In this document: piece by piece, positions 33,790-43,064 of the stretch
How positions within the stretch are numbered: position 1 is the stretch's first letter
Layout of the letters: every line of letters begins with the position of its first letter
DNA from: Pseudomonadota bacterium
Lineage (GTDB): Bacteria > Pseudomonadota > Alphaproteobacteria > Rhizobiales > Beijerinckiaceae
DNA: 54,409 bases
Assembly (NCBI GenBank): GCA_023450615.1
Contig: JAEXGT010000002.1
Location: 1-54,409, forward strand
Reading direction: 5' to 3'
Translations under genes and position numbers: made by a program
The notes under the pieces: generated by a model
Database searches by the model: none
What the model saw: the letters and a program-made list of their open reading frames with translations, nothing else
Told to the model about the DNA's origin: nothing

Positions 33790-35073
33790 TCAGGCCCGCA
33801 GACCCGCCGTGATGGCATCGAGGGAGGGAAGGCCCTTGATGGGGCCGATGGCGGCAACGGTCGGATCGCCTTGCAGAAGGCGGCGCCCGGCCTCGCGCAC
33901 ATGCTCCTGGTCGAGAGCGTCCACTTTCTTGACGATCTCGTCGCTCTCCACGATGCGTCCCCACGACAGAAGCTGACGCGCCATGCGCTCGATCCGCCCG
34001 CCGGGCGTCTCAAGCGCCGTGAGCAGCGCAACCTTCATCTGCGCTTTGGCGCGGATCATTTCGATCTCGCTGATGTCGGTAGTGGCTTGGCGCATGCAGT
34101 CGAGGGTGACCTTGGCGAGTTCCTTCACGTCCGACCCCGCCGTGCCCGCGCCGATGCCGAAGAGGCCGCAATCGGAGAAGGGCCAGTGGAAGGAATCGAT
34201 GGAATAGGCGAGACCTCGCGTCTCACGCACTTCGTGCCACAGGCGCGAGGTGAGGCCGCCGCCGAGGATATGGGCGAAGAGATGCATGCCGTAATAGCCG
34301 GGATCCTTGAACGAGAGGCCCGGCAGGCCCAGCACGATATTGGCCTGTTCGAGCTTGCGCGAAATGCGCCTCTCGCCGCCCGTGTAATGTCCGCTTTCCG
34401 GCGCGCGGATATCGGTGGTGGGCATCGCGCCGAAGAGGCGCTCGGCCGCATCGACGATCTGCGCGTGATCCACATTGCCCGCAGCCGCGAGCACCATCTT
34501 CGACGGAATGTATTCACGTGCGAGAAAGGCGCGGATCGTTCCCTCGTCGAAGCTCTTGATCGTGTCCGGCGTGCCGAGAATCGGACGGCCGACGGGCTGG
34601 GATGCAAAGGCCGTTTCCATGAAGGCGTCGTAGATCAGATCGTCGGGCGTGTCCTCGACGGCGGCGTATTCCTGCAGGATGACGCTTTTCTCGCGCGCAA
34701 GCTCTGCCTCGTCGAAAGCAGAGTTGATGAGAATGTCGCCGAGCACATCGAGGGCGACATCCACGTTCTCGCCCAGCACGCGCGCCGTGTAGCTCGTGTA
34801 TTCGACGCTGGTGGCGGCGTTGATGTCGCCGCCCACATTCTCGATGTCTTCCGCTATCTGGCGCGCGGAGCGGCGCGCCGTTCCCTTGAAGGCCATGTGC
34901 TCGATAAGATGCGACAGGCCGTGCTCATGCGCCTGCTCGTGCCGCGAGCCGGTGCCGACCCAGACGCCGAGGGTCGCGGTGGCGATTTCCGGCATGTGCT
35001 CTGTCGCGACCGTCAGGCCGTTCGCGAGCCTCGTGATATCGACGCGCTTCTCGCGGACGAAATGCTCGTTCAT
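33790..35073 (-). CDS. M16 family metallopeptidase (processing-peptidase-like)
   Basis: 427 residues. Inverted zinc motif HLIEH (H55, E58, H59) with the distal glutamate in VILQEYAAVEDTP (E135/E140 area). The C-terminal M16 half follows at ~190-370 (GLPGLSFKDPGYYGMHLFAHILGGGLTSRLWHEVRE). Related to mitochondrial processing peptidase beta and bacterial PqqL/YmxG-like proteases; no signal peptide seen. The start overlaps the thrC stop by 4 bp (ATGA). Substrate unknown. Confidence 0.92.
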   Translation of the reverse strand: MNEHFVREKRVDITRLANGLTVATEHMPEIATATLGVWVGTGSRHEQAHEHGLSHLIEHMAFKGTARRSARQIAEDIENVGGDINAATSVEYTSYTARVLGENVDVALDVLGDILINSAFDEAELAREKSVILQEYAAVEDTPDDLIYDAFMETAFASQPVGRPILGTPDTIKSFDEGTIRAFLAREYIPSKMVLAAAGNVDHAQIVDAAERLFGAMPTTDIRAPESGHYTGGERRISRKLEQANIVLGLPGLSFKDPGYYGMHLFAHILGGGLTSRLWHEVRETRGLAYSIDSFHWPFSDCGLFGIGAGTAGSDVKELAKVTLDCMRQATTDISEIEMIRAKAQMKVALLTALETPGGRIERMARQLLSWGRIVESDEIVKKVDALDQEHVREAGRRLLQGDPTVAAIGPIKGLPSLDAITAGLRA

Positions 35074-36485
35074 GCAGCCGCGCCTTTGACCACGCGGGCG
35101 CGCTCGCGGATGAAGCGCTCGACGGCGGACTGATCGTTCGGCAGAACCGTGAAGCTCTCCTTGCGCTCCATCAGATCGGCCATGTGCGGCGGCAGCGCCG
35201 GGTGCAGGCCGGTGGCGCGCTTGACCGCATCGGGGAACTTGGCGGGATGCGCGGTGGACAGCGCGACGACGGGCACGTGCGGGTTCGCCTTCAGCAAGGC
35301 GCGCGCCGCGCGCGTGCCGACGGCGCTGTGCGGATCGAGCACGTAGCCGGTTTTGCGATAAGTGCTCGCCATCTCATCGGCGACGTTCCGCTCATCCACG
35401 GCCTCGGCAGAGAATTCCTCGCGGATGCGCGCGAGCGGTCCTGCATCGATGGTGAAGGATCGCGATTGATTGAGGTTTGCCATCAAACGGCGGATCGCCT
35501 CGCCGTCGCGTTCATAGGCCTCGAACAGCAGGCGCTCGAAATTCGAGGAGATCTGAATGTCCATGGACGGCGAGGTCGTGGCCTCGACGCCCTTCATCTC
35601 GTAGAGGCCGGTGTGGAGCGTGCGCGCGAGAATGTCGTTTGCGTTAGTGCCGATCATCAGGCGCTCGATGGGAAGGCCCATCTTCTTGGCTACCCAGCCC
35701 GCGAGAATGTCGCCGAAATTGCCGGTGGGCACCGAGAACGAGACCGGACGATGCGGCGCGCCGAGGGCGACAGCCGCGGTGAAGTAGTACACGGCCTGCG
35801 CCGCCACGCGCGCCCAGTTGATGGAGTTGACGCCCGAGAGCTGCAGCTCGTCGCGGAAGCGCGGAGCGTTGAACATGGCCTTCACCATGTTCTGGCAATC
35901 GTCGAAGGTGCCCTCGACAGCGAGCGCATGCACGTTGGGGGAGGCGACCGTCGTCATCTGGCGGCGCTGCACATCCGATACGCGGCCATGCGGATAGAGA
36001 ATGAAGATATCGACCTGATCGAGACCCTTGAATGCCTCGACCGCCGCGCTGCCCGTGTCGCCCGAGGTCGCGCCGACGATGGTGGCGCGCGCGCCGCGTG
36101 CCTTCAGCACATGGTCCATGAGGCGGCCGAGCAGCTGCATCGCCACGTCCTTGAAGGCGAGCGTCGGGCCGTGGAAGAGTTCGAGCAGGAAGAGGTTGTC
36201 GTCGAGCTGCGTGAGCGGGCACACGGCATCGTGCCGGAACGAGGCGTATGCCTCGTCGATCATGCGGCTGAGATCGGCGGCTGGAATGTCACCGTCCACC
36301 AGCGGGCCGAGCACGGCCTTGGCCACGTCCGCATACGATTTTCCGGCAAAACCCTTGATCGTCTCCGTCGTCAAGCTCGGCCATTTCTCCGGCAGGTAGA
36401 GGCCGCCGTCCCTGGCGAGGCCAGCCAGAAGCGCATCGGAAAAGCCAAGCGCGGGAGCTTCCCCGCGGGTCGAGACATGGAGCAC
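35070..36485 (-). CDS. thrC: Threonine synthase
   Basis: 471 residues from GTG 36485 after CAGGAGATTGACC; no ATG fits, since the conserved VLHVSTRGEAPALGF begins at this GTG. PLP lysine K112 in HGPTLAFKDVAMQ. It has the SGDTGSAA loop, SVPTGNFGDILAGWVAKKMGLPI, and the long-form (plant/bacterial type with N-terminal subdomain) length. It converts O-phosphohomoserine to threonine. It follows SURF1 in the oxidase run and is coupled to the M16 gene. Confidence 0.95.
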   Translation of the reverse strand: MLHVSTRGEAPALGFSDALLAGLARDGGLYLPEKWPSLTTETIKGFAGKSYADVAKAVLGPLVDGDIPAADLSRMIDEAYASFRHDAVCPLTQLDDNLFLLELFHGPTLAFKDVAMQLLGRLMDHVLKARGARATIVGATSGDTGSAAVEAFKGLDQVDIFILYPHGRVSDVQRRQMTTVASPNVHALAVEGTFDDCQNMVKAMFNAPRFRDELQLSGVNSINWARVAAQAVYYFTAAVALGAPHRPVSFSVPTGNFGDILAGWVAKKMGLPIERLMIGTNANDILARTLHTGLYEMKGVEATTSPSMDIQISSNFERLLFEAYERDGEAIRRLMANLNQSRSFTIDAGPLARIREEFSAEAVDERNVADEMASTYRKTGYVLDPHSAVGTRAARALLKANPHVPVVALSTAHPAKFPDAVKRATGLHPALPPHMADLMERKESFTVLPNDQSAVERFIRERARVVKGAAA

Positions 36486-36558
36486 GGTCAATCTCCTGGA
36501 AATTCGGGCGGACAATAGGTGGCAGAGGAGATCGCGGCAAGCCGCTTCTGGCGCGGCA

Positions 36559-37305
36559 TCATCCCTTGATCCGTTTCCACGCGAAGGCCGCGAAAACGGC
36601 GACAAGCGTGAGCGCGATGCCGTACCACGTGACGGCATATTGCAGGTGGTTGTTGGGCAGCGTCAGTGGGGTCTGCCCGCCGCGCGGCCAGCCGCCCGGA
36701 TTGGGTGTGGCGTCGGCGTCGATCAGGAAGGGGGCGACGTTCTCGAGGCCGCGTGCCTGGGCGATGGCTTGCGGATTGCGGGCGAACCAGAGGTTTCGGG
36801 CCGGATCGTCATTGGGCGTGAAGACGTTGCGGCTCTCCGGAGCCCGCACGAGGCCGGTGATCGTGACCTCGCCTTGGGGCTGGGATTGCGGGCGCGTGGC
36901 CGGGTTCTTCAGATCGGTCGGCACGAAGCCGCGGTTGATCATCACGATCCCGCCGGTGGCGAGCCTCAGGGGCGTGATGATGTAGTAGCCCTGGAGGGGC
37001 GCGCCCTGCCGGGTTCCGGGGGCAAGGCCATAAACGTGAGCCTCCAGGTCGTTCAGGAAGGTGCCGGTGACCCGGACCTTCCGGAACTCGTCCTGATCGG
37101 CCCGCCAGCCGGCCCATTCCGATTCGGGCAGAATGGTCCCCGGCTCCCCATAGGCACGGGCATCGATCTGCTGGAGCAGATCTTCCTTCCAGGCCTTGCG
37201 CTGAAGCTGCCACGTGCCCAGGCCGAGGAGAATCGCCAGGGCGATGAGCGACGCAATGGCCGGCAGGACGAGGGAACGGCTCTTGCTGCGAGCGGAGGCG
37301 GTCAC
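36559..37305 (-). CDS. SURF1 family cytochrome oxidase biogenesis protein
   Basis: 248 residues from GTG 37305, overlapping the DUF983 stop (GTGA). Two membrane helices (~11-31, ~225-243) flank the periplasmic SURF1 domain: LGLGTWQLQRKAWKEDLLQQI (the GxWQLxR signature), GYYIITPL, INRGFVPTD, FLIDAD and NNHLQYAVTWYGIAL. SURF1 assists heme insertion into oxidase subunit I. It sits in the cta operon between DUF983 and thrC. Confidence 0.94.
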   Translation of the reverse strand: MTASARSKSRSLVLPAIASLIALAILLGLGTWQLQRKAWKEDLLQQIDARAYGEPGTILPESEWAGWRADQDEFRKVRVTGTFLNDLEAHVYGLAPGTRQGAPLQGYYIITPLRLATGGIVMINRGFVPTDLKNPATRPQSQPQGEVTITGLVRAPESRNVFTPNDDPARNLWFARNPQAIAQARGLENVAPFLIDADATPNPGGWPRGGQTPLTLPNNHLQYAVTWYGIALTLVAVFAAFAWKRIKG

Positions 37306-37673
37306 TTCTGAAAACGCCCTTCCTCGGCTTTGTGGAGATATTGGCTCGCCACCAGCATGCCTTTGACGGGCCGAATCGGCGGAATGCAGGTCAGCAGCAG
37401 GAACGGCAGCGTCGTGAACAGGTGCACCCAGAATGGGGGCTCGAAGGCGAGCTCGACCCACACCCCGAAGGCGGCCGCCGGAACGCCCATGATGATCATC
37501 ACGAAGAAGGCCGGGCCGTCGGCCGGATCGGCGAAGGAGAAGTCGAGGCCGCAGACCTCGCAACGCGGAGCCATCTTGAGAAAGCCGTTGAACAGACGTC
37601 CCTTTCCGCAACGGGGGCAGCGGCACTTGAGGCCTGCGAGGATCGGGGACGACGTATTCTGGACCTGGGCCAC
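37302..37673 (-). CDS. DUF983 membrane protein with zinc-ribbon-like motif
   Basis: 123 residues. N-terminal cysteines C19-x2-C22 (CPRC) and C38-x2-C41 (CEVC) suggest a zinc ribbon, followed by two membrane helices (~52-72, ~80-100). DUF983 genes sit beside cox genes in many alphaproteobacteria, so a role in oxidase assembly is a context guess. Confidence 0.9.
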   Translation of the reverse strand: MAQVQNTSSPILAGLKCRCPRCGKGRLFNGFLKMAPRCEVCGLDFSFADPADGPAFFVMIIMGVPAAAFGVWVELAFEPPFWVHLFTTLPFLLLTCIPPIRPVKGMLVASQYLHKAEEGRFQK

Positions 37674-37722
37674 GTTTTTTCTCCGTGAGAAGAGCCTTCG
37701 CTCAGATGGGGAGGGGGGATGG

Positions 37723-37753
37723 AAAAACGAAGGGCGGCTCGAGAGCCGCCCTT
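37723..37753 (-). terminator. Terminator between ctaE and DUF983
   Basis: Perfect stem AAGGGCGGCT/AGCCGCCCTT (37730-37753, 4-nt loop) followed on the minus strand by CG and five T (37723-37727). It sits 25 bp after the ctaE stop, so it would end or attenuate the oxidase transcript before DUF983-SURF1-thrC. Confidence 0.8.
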
Positions 37754-37778
37754 GTCAAAGTTCTTTTCGTGAGCGGCG

Positions 37779-38636
37779 TCAGTGGCCGGCTGAGTATCCG
37801 CCGTAGCCCCACACATAGATGGCGGCGAAGAGGAAGAGCCAGACCACGTCCACGAAGTGCCAGTACCAGGCCGCGAATTCGAAGCCGAGGTGCTGCTTGG
37901 GCGTGAAGTCGCCGCGATAGGCGCGCAGCAGGCAGACGGCCAGGAAGATCGTGCCGATGAGCACGTGGAAGCCGTGGAAGCCCGTCGCCATGAAGAAGGT
38001 GGCGCCGTAGATGTTGCCGCTGAAGCCGAAGGTGGCGTGGCTGTACTCGTAGACCTGGACGCAGCTGAAGATCGCGCCGAGGAGAACCGTGAGCCACAGG
38101 CCGGCCTTGAGGCCCTGGCGGTCATTGTGCAGCAGCGCATGGTGCGCCCAGGTGACCGTGGTGCCCGAGGTGAGCAGGATCAGGGTGTTGAGCAGGGGCA
38201 GGTGCCAGGGATCGAAGGTCTCGATGCCCTTCGGGGGCCACACGCCGCCGAGCGCCTCGACGCGCGAGAAGACCTGCGGGTCGCCGGCATAGAGAGCGGC
38301 GTCGAAATAGGCCCAGAACCAAGCGGCGAAGAACATCACCTCGGAGGCGATGAACATGATCATGCCGTAGCGGTGATGCAGCTGGACCACGCGGGTGTGG
38401 GAGCCCGTATTGGCCTCGCGCACCACGTCGCTCCACCATGCGATCATGGTGTAGAGCACACCGATGATGCCTGCGCCGAAGATGTAGGGGCCCAGGTGAA
38501 GGCTGCCGAAGGCGATGTCCTTCCACCAGGTCACGAACCCGGAAGCCATCAGGAAGGCGCTGACCGAGCCGATCAGCGGCCACGGGCTCGGTTCAAGAAT
38601 GTGGTAGTCGTGGTTCTTGGCGTGAGCCTCGGCCAT
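37779..38636 (-). CDS. ctaE: Cytochrome c oxidase subunit III
   Basis: 285 residues, seven membrane helices. Landmarks: NHDYHILEPSPWPLIGSVSAF, VVQLHHRYGMIMFIASEVMFFAAWFWAYFDAAL, the conserved E-V-M-F-F, GLKAGLWLTVLLGAIFSCVQVYEY, GFHGFHVLIGTIFLAVCLLRAYRG and AWYWHFVDVVWLFLF. Core subunit of the aa3-type oxidase in the inner membrane. Followed by a strong terminator. Confidence 0.97.
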   Translation of the reverse strand: MAEAHAKNHDYHILEPSPWPLIGSVSAFLMASGFVTWWKDIAFGSLHLGPYIFGAGIIGVLYTMIAWWSDVVREANTGSHTRVVQLHHRYGMIMFIASEVMFFAAWFWAYFDAALYAGDPQVFSRVEALGGVWPPKGIETFDPWHLPLLNTLILLTSGTTVTWAHHALLHNDRQGLKAGLWLTVLLGAIFSCVQVYEYSHATFGFSGNIYGATFFMATGFHGFHVLIGTIFLAVCLLRAYRGDFTPKQHLGFEFAAWYWHFVDVVWLFLFAAIYVWGYGGYSAGH

Positions 38637-38703
38637 TTTAGTCGTCTCCGTGCCTCGATTGTGACTTCGCTTTAGGACGTTTCAGCCCAGCTTGTCACGT
38701 ACC

Positions 38704-39294
38704 TTATTGAACGGTTGGTGTGGTTGATGATGTCGCCTCCGCCACCGGCTTGCCCGCCTTGGACGGGAAGTAGGTGTAGGAGAGCGTGATGGAAGAGAGA
38801 TCCTTCACGTCGGAATCCTGCGCAAGGCGCGGATCGATATAGAACACGACCGCCGATTCCATGGTTTCCCCAGGCTTCAGGGTCTGCTCCGTGAAGCAGA
38901 AGCATTCGAGCTTCGAGAAATAGGTGCCCGCAAGGTCCGGCTGCACGTTGTAGGTCGCGATGCCGGTCGCGGGCTTATCGCCCGTGTTGGTGACCTTGTA
39001 GTAGACCGTCGTGGTTTCGCCGAGCTTGACCGTGATTTCGGGCTTCTCGGCTGAGAAGCGCCAGCTCAGGCCCGGCGCCACATTGGCGTCGAAGCGCACG
39101 GCGATCGTGCGGTCCATGACCTGCGAGGTGTTGCTGTCGCGCGCAATCGGCGTGCCGTCGAAGCCCGTCACCTTGCAGAAGAGATCGTAGAGGGGCACCG
39201 AGGCATAGGCGAGGCCCACCATGCCGACGGCGACGCCGAGGCAGGCGAAGGCGGTGCGGTGCATCTTGCGCTGGTTATGCGGTGCTTCGCTCAT
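38704..39294 (-). CDS. ctaG: Cytochrome c oxidase assembly protein CtaG/Cox11
   Basis: 196 residues. One membrane helix (~14-34), then a periplasmic immunoglobulin-like copper-binding domain with YFSKLECFCFTEQTL (C131, C133) and C40 (DLFCKVTGFDG), the three conserved cysteines. It delivers copper to CuB of subunit I. It follows the CoxF-like small gene by 7 bp and precedes ctaE. Confidence 0.95.
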   Translation of the reverse strand: MSEAPHNQRKMHRTAFACLGVAVGMVGLAYASVPLYDLFCKVTGFDGTPIARDSNTSQVMDRTIAVRFDANVAPGLSWRFSAEKPEITVKLGETTTVYYKVTNTGDKPATGIATYNVQPDLAGTYFSKLECFCFTEQTLKPGETMESAVVFYIDPRLAQDSDVKDLSSITLSYTYFPSKAGKPVAEATSSTTPTVQ

Positions 39295-39301
39295 TCCAAT
39301 C

Positions 39302-39460
39302 TCACAACGGACGATTCAGGACCTGGGGCCCGAGCTTCGCAATCGTGATCGCGAACAGGATGATGCAGAGAATGCCGAGCGTCAGGCCCAAGGCGCGCGA
39401 ACGCCGCTTGCGGCGCTGCTGTTCCTCGGGGGTGAGGCGATAGGAGTTCCGATCCGTCAT
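39302..39460 (-). CDS. CoxF-like small membrane protein
   Basis: 52 residues, in frame from ATG 39460 to TGA 39302. Arg/Gln-rich N-terminus (MTDRNSYRLTPEEQQRRKRR), then a single membrane helix (~21-42, with GILCIILFAITIAKLGPQ). Size, topology and place between ctaB and ctaG match the CoxF protein reported in alphaproteobacterial oxidase operons. Gaps are 5 bp after ctaB and 7 bp before ctaG. Function of CoxF is not established. Confidence 0.8.
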   Translation of the reverse strand: MTDRNSYRLTPEEQQRRKRRSRALGLTLGILCIILFAITIAKLGPQVLNRPL

Positions 39461-39465
39461 CCGTC

Positions 39466-40422
39466 TTACCCCATGACCGGGTGGAAAAAGCCGAAGCCGT
39501 GCTCCGCGAGGAGCGTGGCGAACAGCAGGAAGAGGTAGAGGATCGAGAAGCCGAAGAGCTGTTGGGCCACGCGCATGGCAGGCTCGCCTTCACGGAGGCG
39601 ATAGACCTGGATCGCAAGCGCCAGCATGCCGAGGCCGCCGATGAGGGCGATGATGGCGTAGGCCAGGCCGCCGAAGCCGAAGAAGACCGGGGCCATGCCG
39701 AGCGGGGCCAGAATCACCGTGTAGGCGAGAATCTGGAAACGGGTGGAATCGGGACCGGCCACGTTCGGCATCATGGGAATGCCGGCGCGCTCGTAATCGC
39801 CCGACTTCACGAGGGCCAGCGCCCAGAAATGGGGCGGCGTCCACATGAAGATGATCGCAAACAGAATGATGCTGTCCCACGCCACGGAGCCGGTCACAGC
39901 GGCCTGCGCGACGACCGGGGGCAGGGCGCCTGCCGCGCCGCCGATCACGATGTTCTGCGGCGTCGAGCGCTTCAGCCACATGGAATAGACGACGACGTAG
40001 AAGAAGATGGTGAAGGCGAGCAGGCCCGCCGCCAGCCAGTTGCTGGCAAGGCCCAGGATCAGCACCGAGCCCGCGGAGAGGCTCAGGCCGAAGGCCAGGG
40101 CCTCGCCCGGCTTGATCTTGCCGGCCGGGATCGGGCGCTTGCGGGTACGGGTCATCACGGCGTCGATATCCGCGTCCCACCACATGTTGAGGCAGCCCGA
40201 AGCGCCGCCGCCGATGGCGATCATCAAAAGGGAAATGAAAGCCAGGACGGGATTCACGTCCGGATGGCTGACGACCATGCCGACGAGCGCCGTGAACACG
40301 ACGAGAAACATCACCCGCGGCTTGAGAAGAGCGAAGAAGTCGGACACGTCACCCTGCGAGAGGCCGTTGCCGGCGATGCTCTCGTTCTGGGGCTCAGTCA
40401 GACTGTTCGACAGGGTGTTCAT
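39466..40422 (-). CDS. ctaB: Protoheme IX farnesyltransferase (heme O synthase)
   Basis: 318 residues with about nine membrane helices. UbiA-type prenyltransferase; the first Asp motif is in CLNMWWDADIDAVMTRTRKRPIPAG and the second lies in the cytoplasmic loop near KSGDYERAGIPMMPNVAG. It farnesylates heme B to heme O on the way to heme A for the oxidase. Translation flows into the CoxF-like gene. Confidence 0.95.
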   Translation of the reverse strand: MNTLSNSLTEPQNESIAGNGLSQGDVSDFFALLKPRVMFLVVFTALVGMVVSHPDVNPVLAFISLLMIAIGGGASGCLNMWWDADIDAVMTRTRKRPIPAGKIKPGEALAFGLSLSAGSVLILGLASNWLAAGLLAFTIFFYVVVYSMWLKRSTPQNIVIGGAAGALPPVVAQAAVTGSVAWDSIILFAIIFMWTPPHFWALALVKSGDYERAGIPMMPNVAGPDSTRFQILAYTVILAPLGMAPVFFGFGGLAYAIIALIGGLGMLALAIQVYRLREGEPAMRVAQQLFGFSILYLFLLFATLLAEHGFGFFHPVMG

Positions 40423-40532
40423 ACCAAATGTACTTCCGAAAATGCCGAAAGGGGTGAGGCTTAAAAAAGGCGCCTCTCGATGTCAGCTCCTCGCCGGAAG
40501 GCTTCGCATGCAAAGCCCTCGGGGGAGGAGCA

Positions 40533-40552
40533 CGGGCGGCGACAGCCGCCCG
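40533..40552. other. GC hairpin between ctaD and ctaB
   Basis: CGGGCGGC-GACA-GCCGCCCG, perfect 8-bp stem. It lies 11 bp past the ctaD stop in the 140-bp gap, with no T-run on the minus strand, so it looks more like an mRNA-stabilising or processing hairpin than a strong terminator. Confidence 0.5.
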
Positions 40553-40562
40553 GCTCGCTTGA

Positions 40563-42182
40563 TTAGTGTCCCGTATCGACGATGCGGGGCAGGGTCTCGA
40601 ACTGGTGGAACGGAGGCGGGGAGGACAGGGTCCATTCCAGCGTCGTCGCACCTTCGCCCCACGGATTGTCGCCAGCCTTCTCCTTGCGGACGAGCGCGTA
40701 GATCACGCCGAACACGAAGAAGAGGATGCCGACGCCGAAGATGTAGGAGCCGATCGAGGAGACGAGGTTCCAGCCTGCGAAGGCATCCGGATAATCCGCA
40801 TAGCGGCGCGGCATGCCGGACAGGCCGAGGAAGTGCATCGGGAAGAACAGCACGTTGGCGCCGATGAAGGCGATCCAGAAATGCACCTTGCCGATCCATT
40901 CCGGCAGAATGTAGCCGGTGATCTTCGGGAACCAGTAGTAGATGCCCGCGAAGATCACGAACACGGCGCCGAGCGACAGCACGTAGTGGAAGTGAGCCAC
41001 CACGTAATACGTGTCGTGCATGTAGCGGTCGACCGGAGCGTTCGCGAGCACGACGCCGGTGACGCCGCCGACCGTGAACAGGAACACGAAGCCGATGGCC
41101 CAGTACATGGCCGCCGTGAAGCGGATGGAGCCGCCCCACATGGTGGCGATCCACGAGAAGATCTTCACGCCGGTGGGAACCGCGATCACCATCGTGGCGA
41201 ACACGAAATAGGCCTGAGTCTGCAGCGAGAGGCCGACCGTGTACATGTGGTGCGCCCACACGACGAAGCCGACGACGCCGATCGCCACCATGGCGTAGGC
41301 CATGCCGAGGTAGCCGAAGATCGGCTTCTTCGAGAAGGTGGAGATGATGTGCGACACGATGCCGAAGGCCGGCAGGATCATGATGTACACTTCAGGGTGA
41401 CCGAAGAACCAGAACAGGTGCTGGTAGAGGATCGGATCACCACCGCCCGACGGCTCGAAGAAGGTCGTGCCGAAGTTGCGGTCGGTCAGCAGCATCGTGA
41501 TCGCACCGGCGAGAACCGGCAGCGACAGGAGCAGCAGGAACGCGGTCACCAGCATGGCCCAGGCAAACAGCGGCATCTTGTGCAGCGTCATGCCCGGAGC
41601 GCGCATGTTGAGGATCGTGGTGATGAAGTTGATCGCGCCCAGGATCGAGGCGGCACCGGCAAGGTGCAGGGCCAGGATGCCGAAGTCGAGGGCAGGGCCA
41701 GGATGGCCCGTGGTCGAGAGCGGGGGATAGACCGTCCAGCCGCCGCCGAAGCCCAGCGAGCCCGGCGCGCCCTCGACGAAGAGCGAGCAGAGCATCAGGG
41801 CGAAGGCGGAAACGGTGAGCCAGAAGGAGATGTTGTTCATCCGCGGGAAGGCCATGTCGGGCGCGCCGATCATGATCGGGATGAACCAGTTTCCGAAGCC
41901 GCCGATGAGGGTGGGCATCACCATGAAGAACACCATGATGAGGCCGTGGCCCGTCACGAAGACGTTGAACGCCTGCGGATTGGAGAAGTACTGCAGGCCG
42001 GGCTCCTGGAGTTCCATGCGCATGGCAATGGACAGAATGCCGCCGACGATGCCGGCCGTGAAGCCGAAGAGCAGGTAGAGAGTGCCGATATCCTTGTGGT
42101 TCGTGGAATAGAACCACCGGCGCCAGAAACCGGGGAGATGATCGTGGTGATCCGCGTGAGCGGCATCAACTGCATGTGCCAT
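40563..42182 (-). CDS. ctaD: Cytochrome c oxidase subunit I
   Basis: 539 residues, twelve membrane helices. Heme and CuB signatures: GHGLIMVFFMVMP (heme a ligand H), WFFGHPEVYIMILPAFGI with the His-Tyr pair, MVIAVPTGVKIFSW, and DTYYVVAHFHYVLSLG with heme a3/heme a ligands. The K-channel is in FGIVSHI. Catalytic subunit of the aa3-type oxidase. It follows ctaC by 30 bp. Confidence 0.98.
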   Translation of the reverse strand: MAHAVDAAHADHHDHLPGFWRRWFYSTNHKDIGTLYLLFGFTAGIVGGILSIAMRMELQEPGLQYFSNPQAFNVFVTGHGLIMVFFMVMPTLIGGFGNWFIPIMIGAPDMAFPRMNNISFWLTVSAFALMLCSLFVEGAPGSLGFGGGWTVYPPLSTTGHPGPALDFGILALHLAGAASILGAINFITTILNMRAPGMTLHKMPLFAWAMLVTAFLLLLSLPVLAGAITMLLTDRNFGTTFFEPSGGGDPILYQHLFWFFGHPEVYIMILPAFGIVSHIISTFSKKPIFGYLGMAYAMVAIGVVGFVVWAHHMYTVGLSLQTQAYFVFATMVIAVPTGVKIFSWIATMWGGSIRFTAAMYWAIGFVFLFTVGGVTGVVLANAPVDRYMHDTYYVVAHFHYVLSLGAVFVIFAGIYYWFPKITGYILPEWIGKVHFWIAFIGANVLFFPMHFLGLSGMPRRYADYPDAFAGWNLVSSIGSYIFGVGILFFVFGVIYALVRKEKAGDNPWGEGATTLEWTLSSPPPFHQFETLPRIVDTGH

Positions 42183-42212
42183 GATGCGACCTCTATGGTC
42201 CTTGTTTTTAAA

Positions 42213-43064
42213 TTACTGAGCGTTCGCGAACTTGACCGGAGCCGTGCTGTCCGTGGAAGCATACTTCTGCTTCGCCTCGGCAAGCCAAGCGGCATATTGC
42301 TGCTCGCTCACGACGCGGATCTCGATCGGCATATAGGGATGACCGTTGCCGCAGAGCTCCGAGCACTGACCGTAATAAACGCCTTCCTTATCGGCCTTGA
42401 ACCAGGTCTCGTTCAGACGGCCGGGGACGGCGTCGACCTTGATGAAGAAGGACGGGAGCGCGAAGGAGTGGATCACGTCGGCCGAGGTGACCTGAACGCG
42501 CACGACCTTGCCGACCGGCACGACCATGGCGTTGTCGGCGGCCAGCAGGCGCGGCTGGCCGGGCTTCAGGGACGCCTCGTCGACCATGTTCGAGTCGAAC
42601 TTGAAGCCGCCCTGATCCTCCGGATACTCGTAGCCCCAGTACCAGGAATAGCCGGTGGCCTTGATCACGACGTCGGCCGCCGGCGGGACCAGCTGCTGGC
42701 GCAGAAGGCGGAACGACGGGATTGCGATAGCCACCAGGATCAGCACCGGAACGACGGTCCAGGCCACTTCGAGCAAGGTGTGGTGGGTGGTCTTGGACGG
42801 AACAGGGTTCTTCCGCTCGTTGAAGCGGGCGATGATCACCAGGAGCAGCGCCAGCACGAACAGGCAGATCGCGGCGATCAGCCAGAGCAGGTATGTGTGG
42901 AAGTTGGACACGTTCTGTCCCAACTCGGTCACCATCTCCTGCATGCCCATTTCCCAGGGGGAGGGCTGGCCGGCCGCAGCCCATGCCTCACTTATGCCCA
43001 ACACAAGTGCGACCGCTGCCGTGGAGAGGGCGGTCACCGATCGACGTGCATTCTCGATCCGCAT
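42213..43064 (-). CDS. ctaC: Cytochrome c oxidase subunit II
   Basis: 283 residues from ATG 43064. Signal peptide (~1-30, ending ISEAWA), two membrane helices (~58-80, ~95-117), then a periplasmic cupredoxin with CuA ligands: DVIHSF (H), YYGQCSELCGNGHPYMPIE (C, E, C, H, M). The aromatic patch GYSWYWGYEYPE receives electrons from cytochrome c. First gene of the oxidase run. Confidence 0.97.
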   Translation of the reverse strand: MRIENARRSVTALSTAAVALVLGISEAWAAAGQPSPWEMGMQEMVTELGQNVSNFHTYLLWLIAAICLFVLALLLVIIARFNERKNPVPSKTTHHTLLEVAWTVVPVLILVAIAIPSFRLLRQQLVPPAADVVIKATGYSWYWGYEYPEDQGGFKFDSNMVDEASLKPGQPRLLAADNAMVVPVGKVVRVQVTSADVIHSFALPSFFIKVDAVPGRLNETWFKADKEGVYYGQCSELCGNGHPYMPIEIRVVSEQQYAAWLAEAKQKYASTDSTAPVKFANAQ

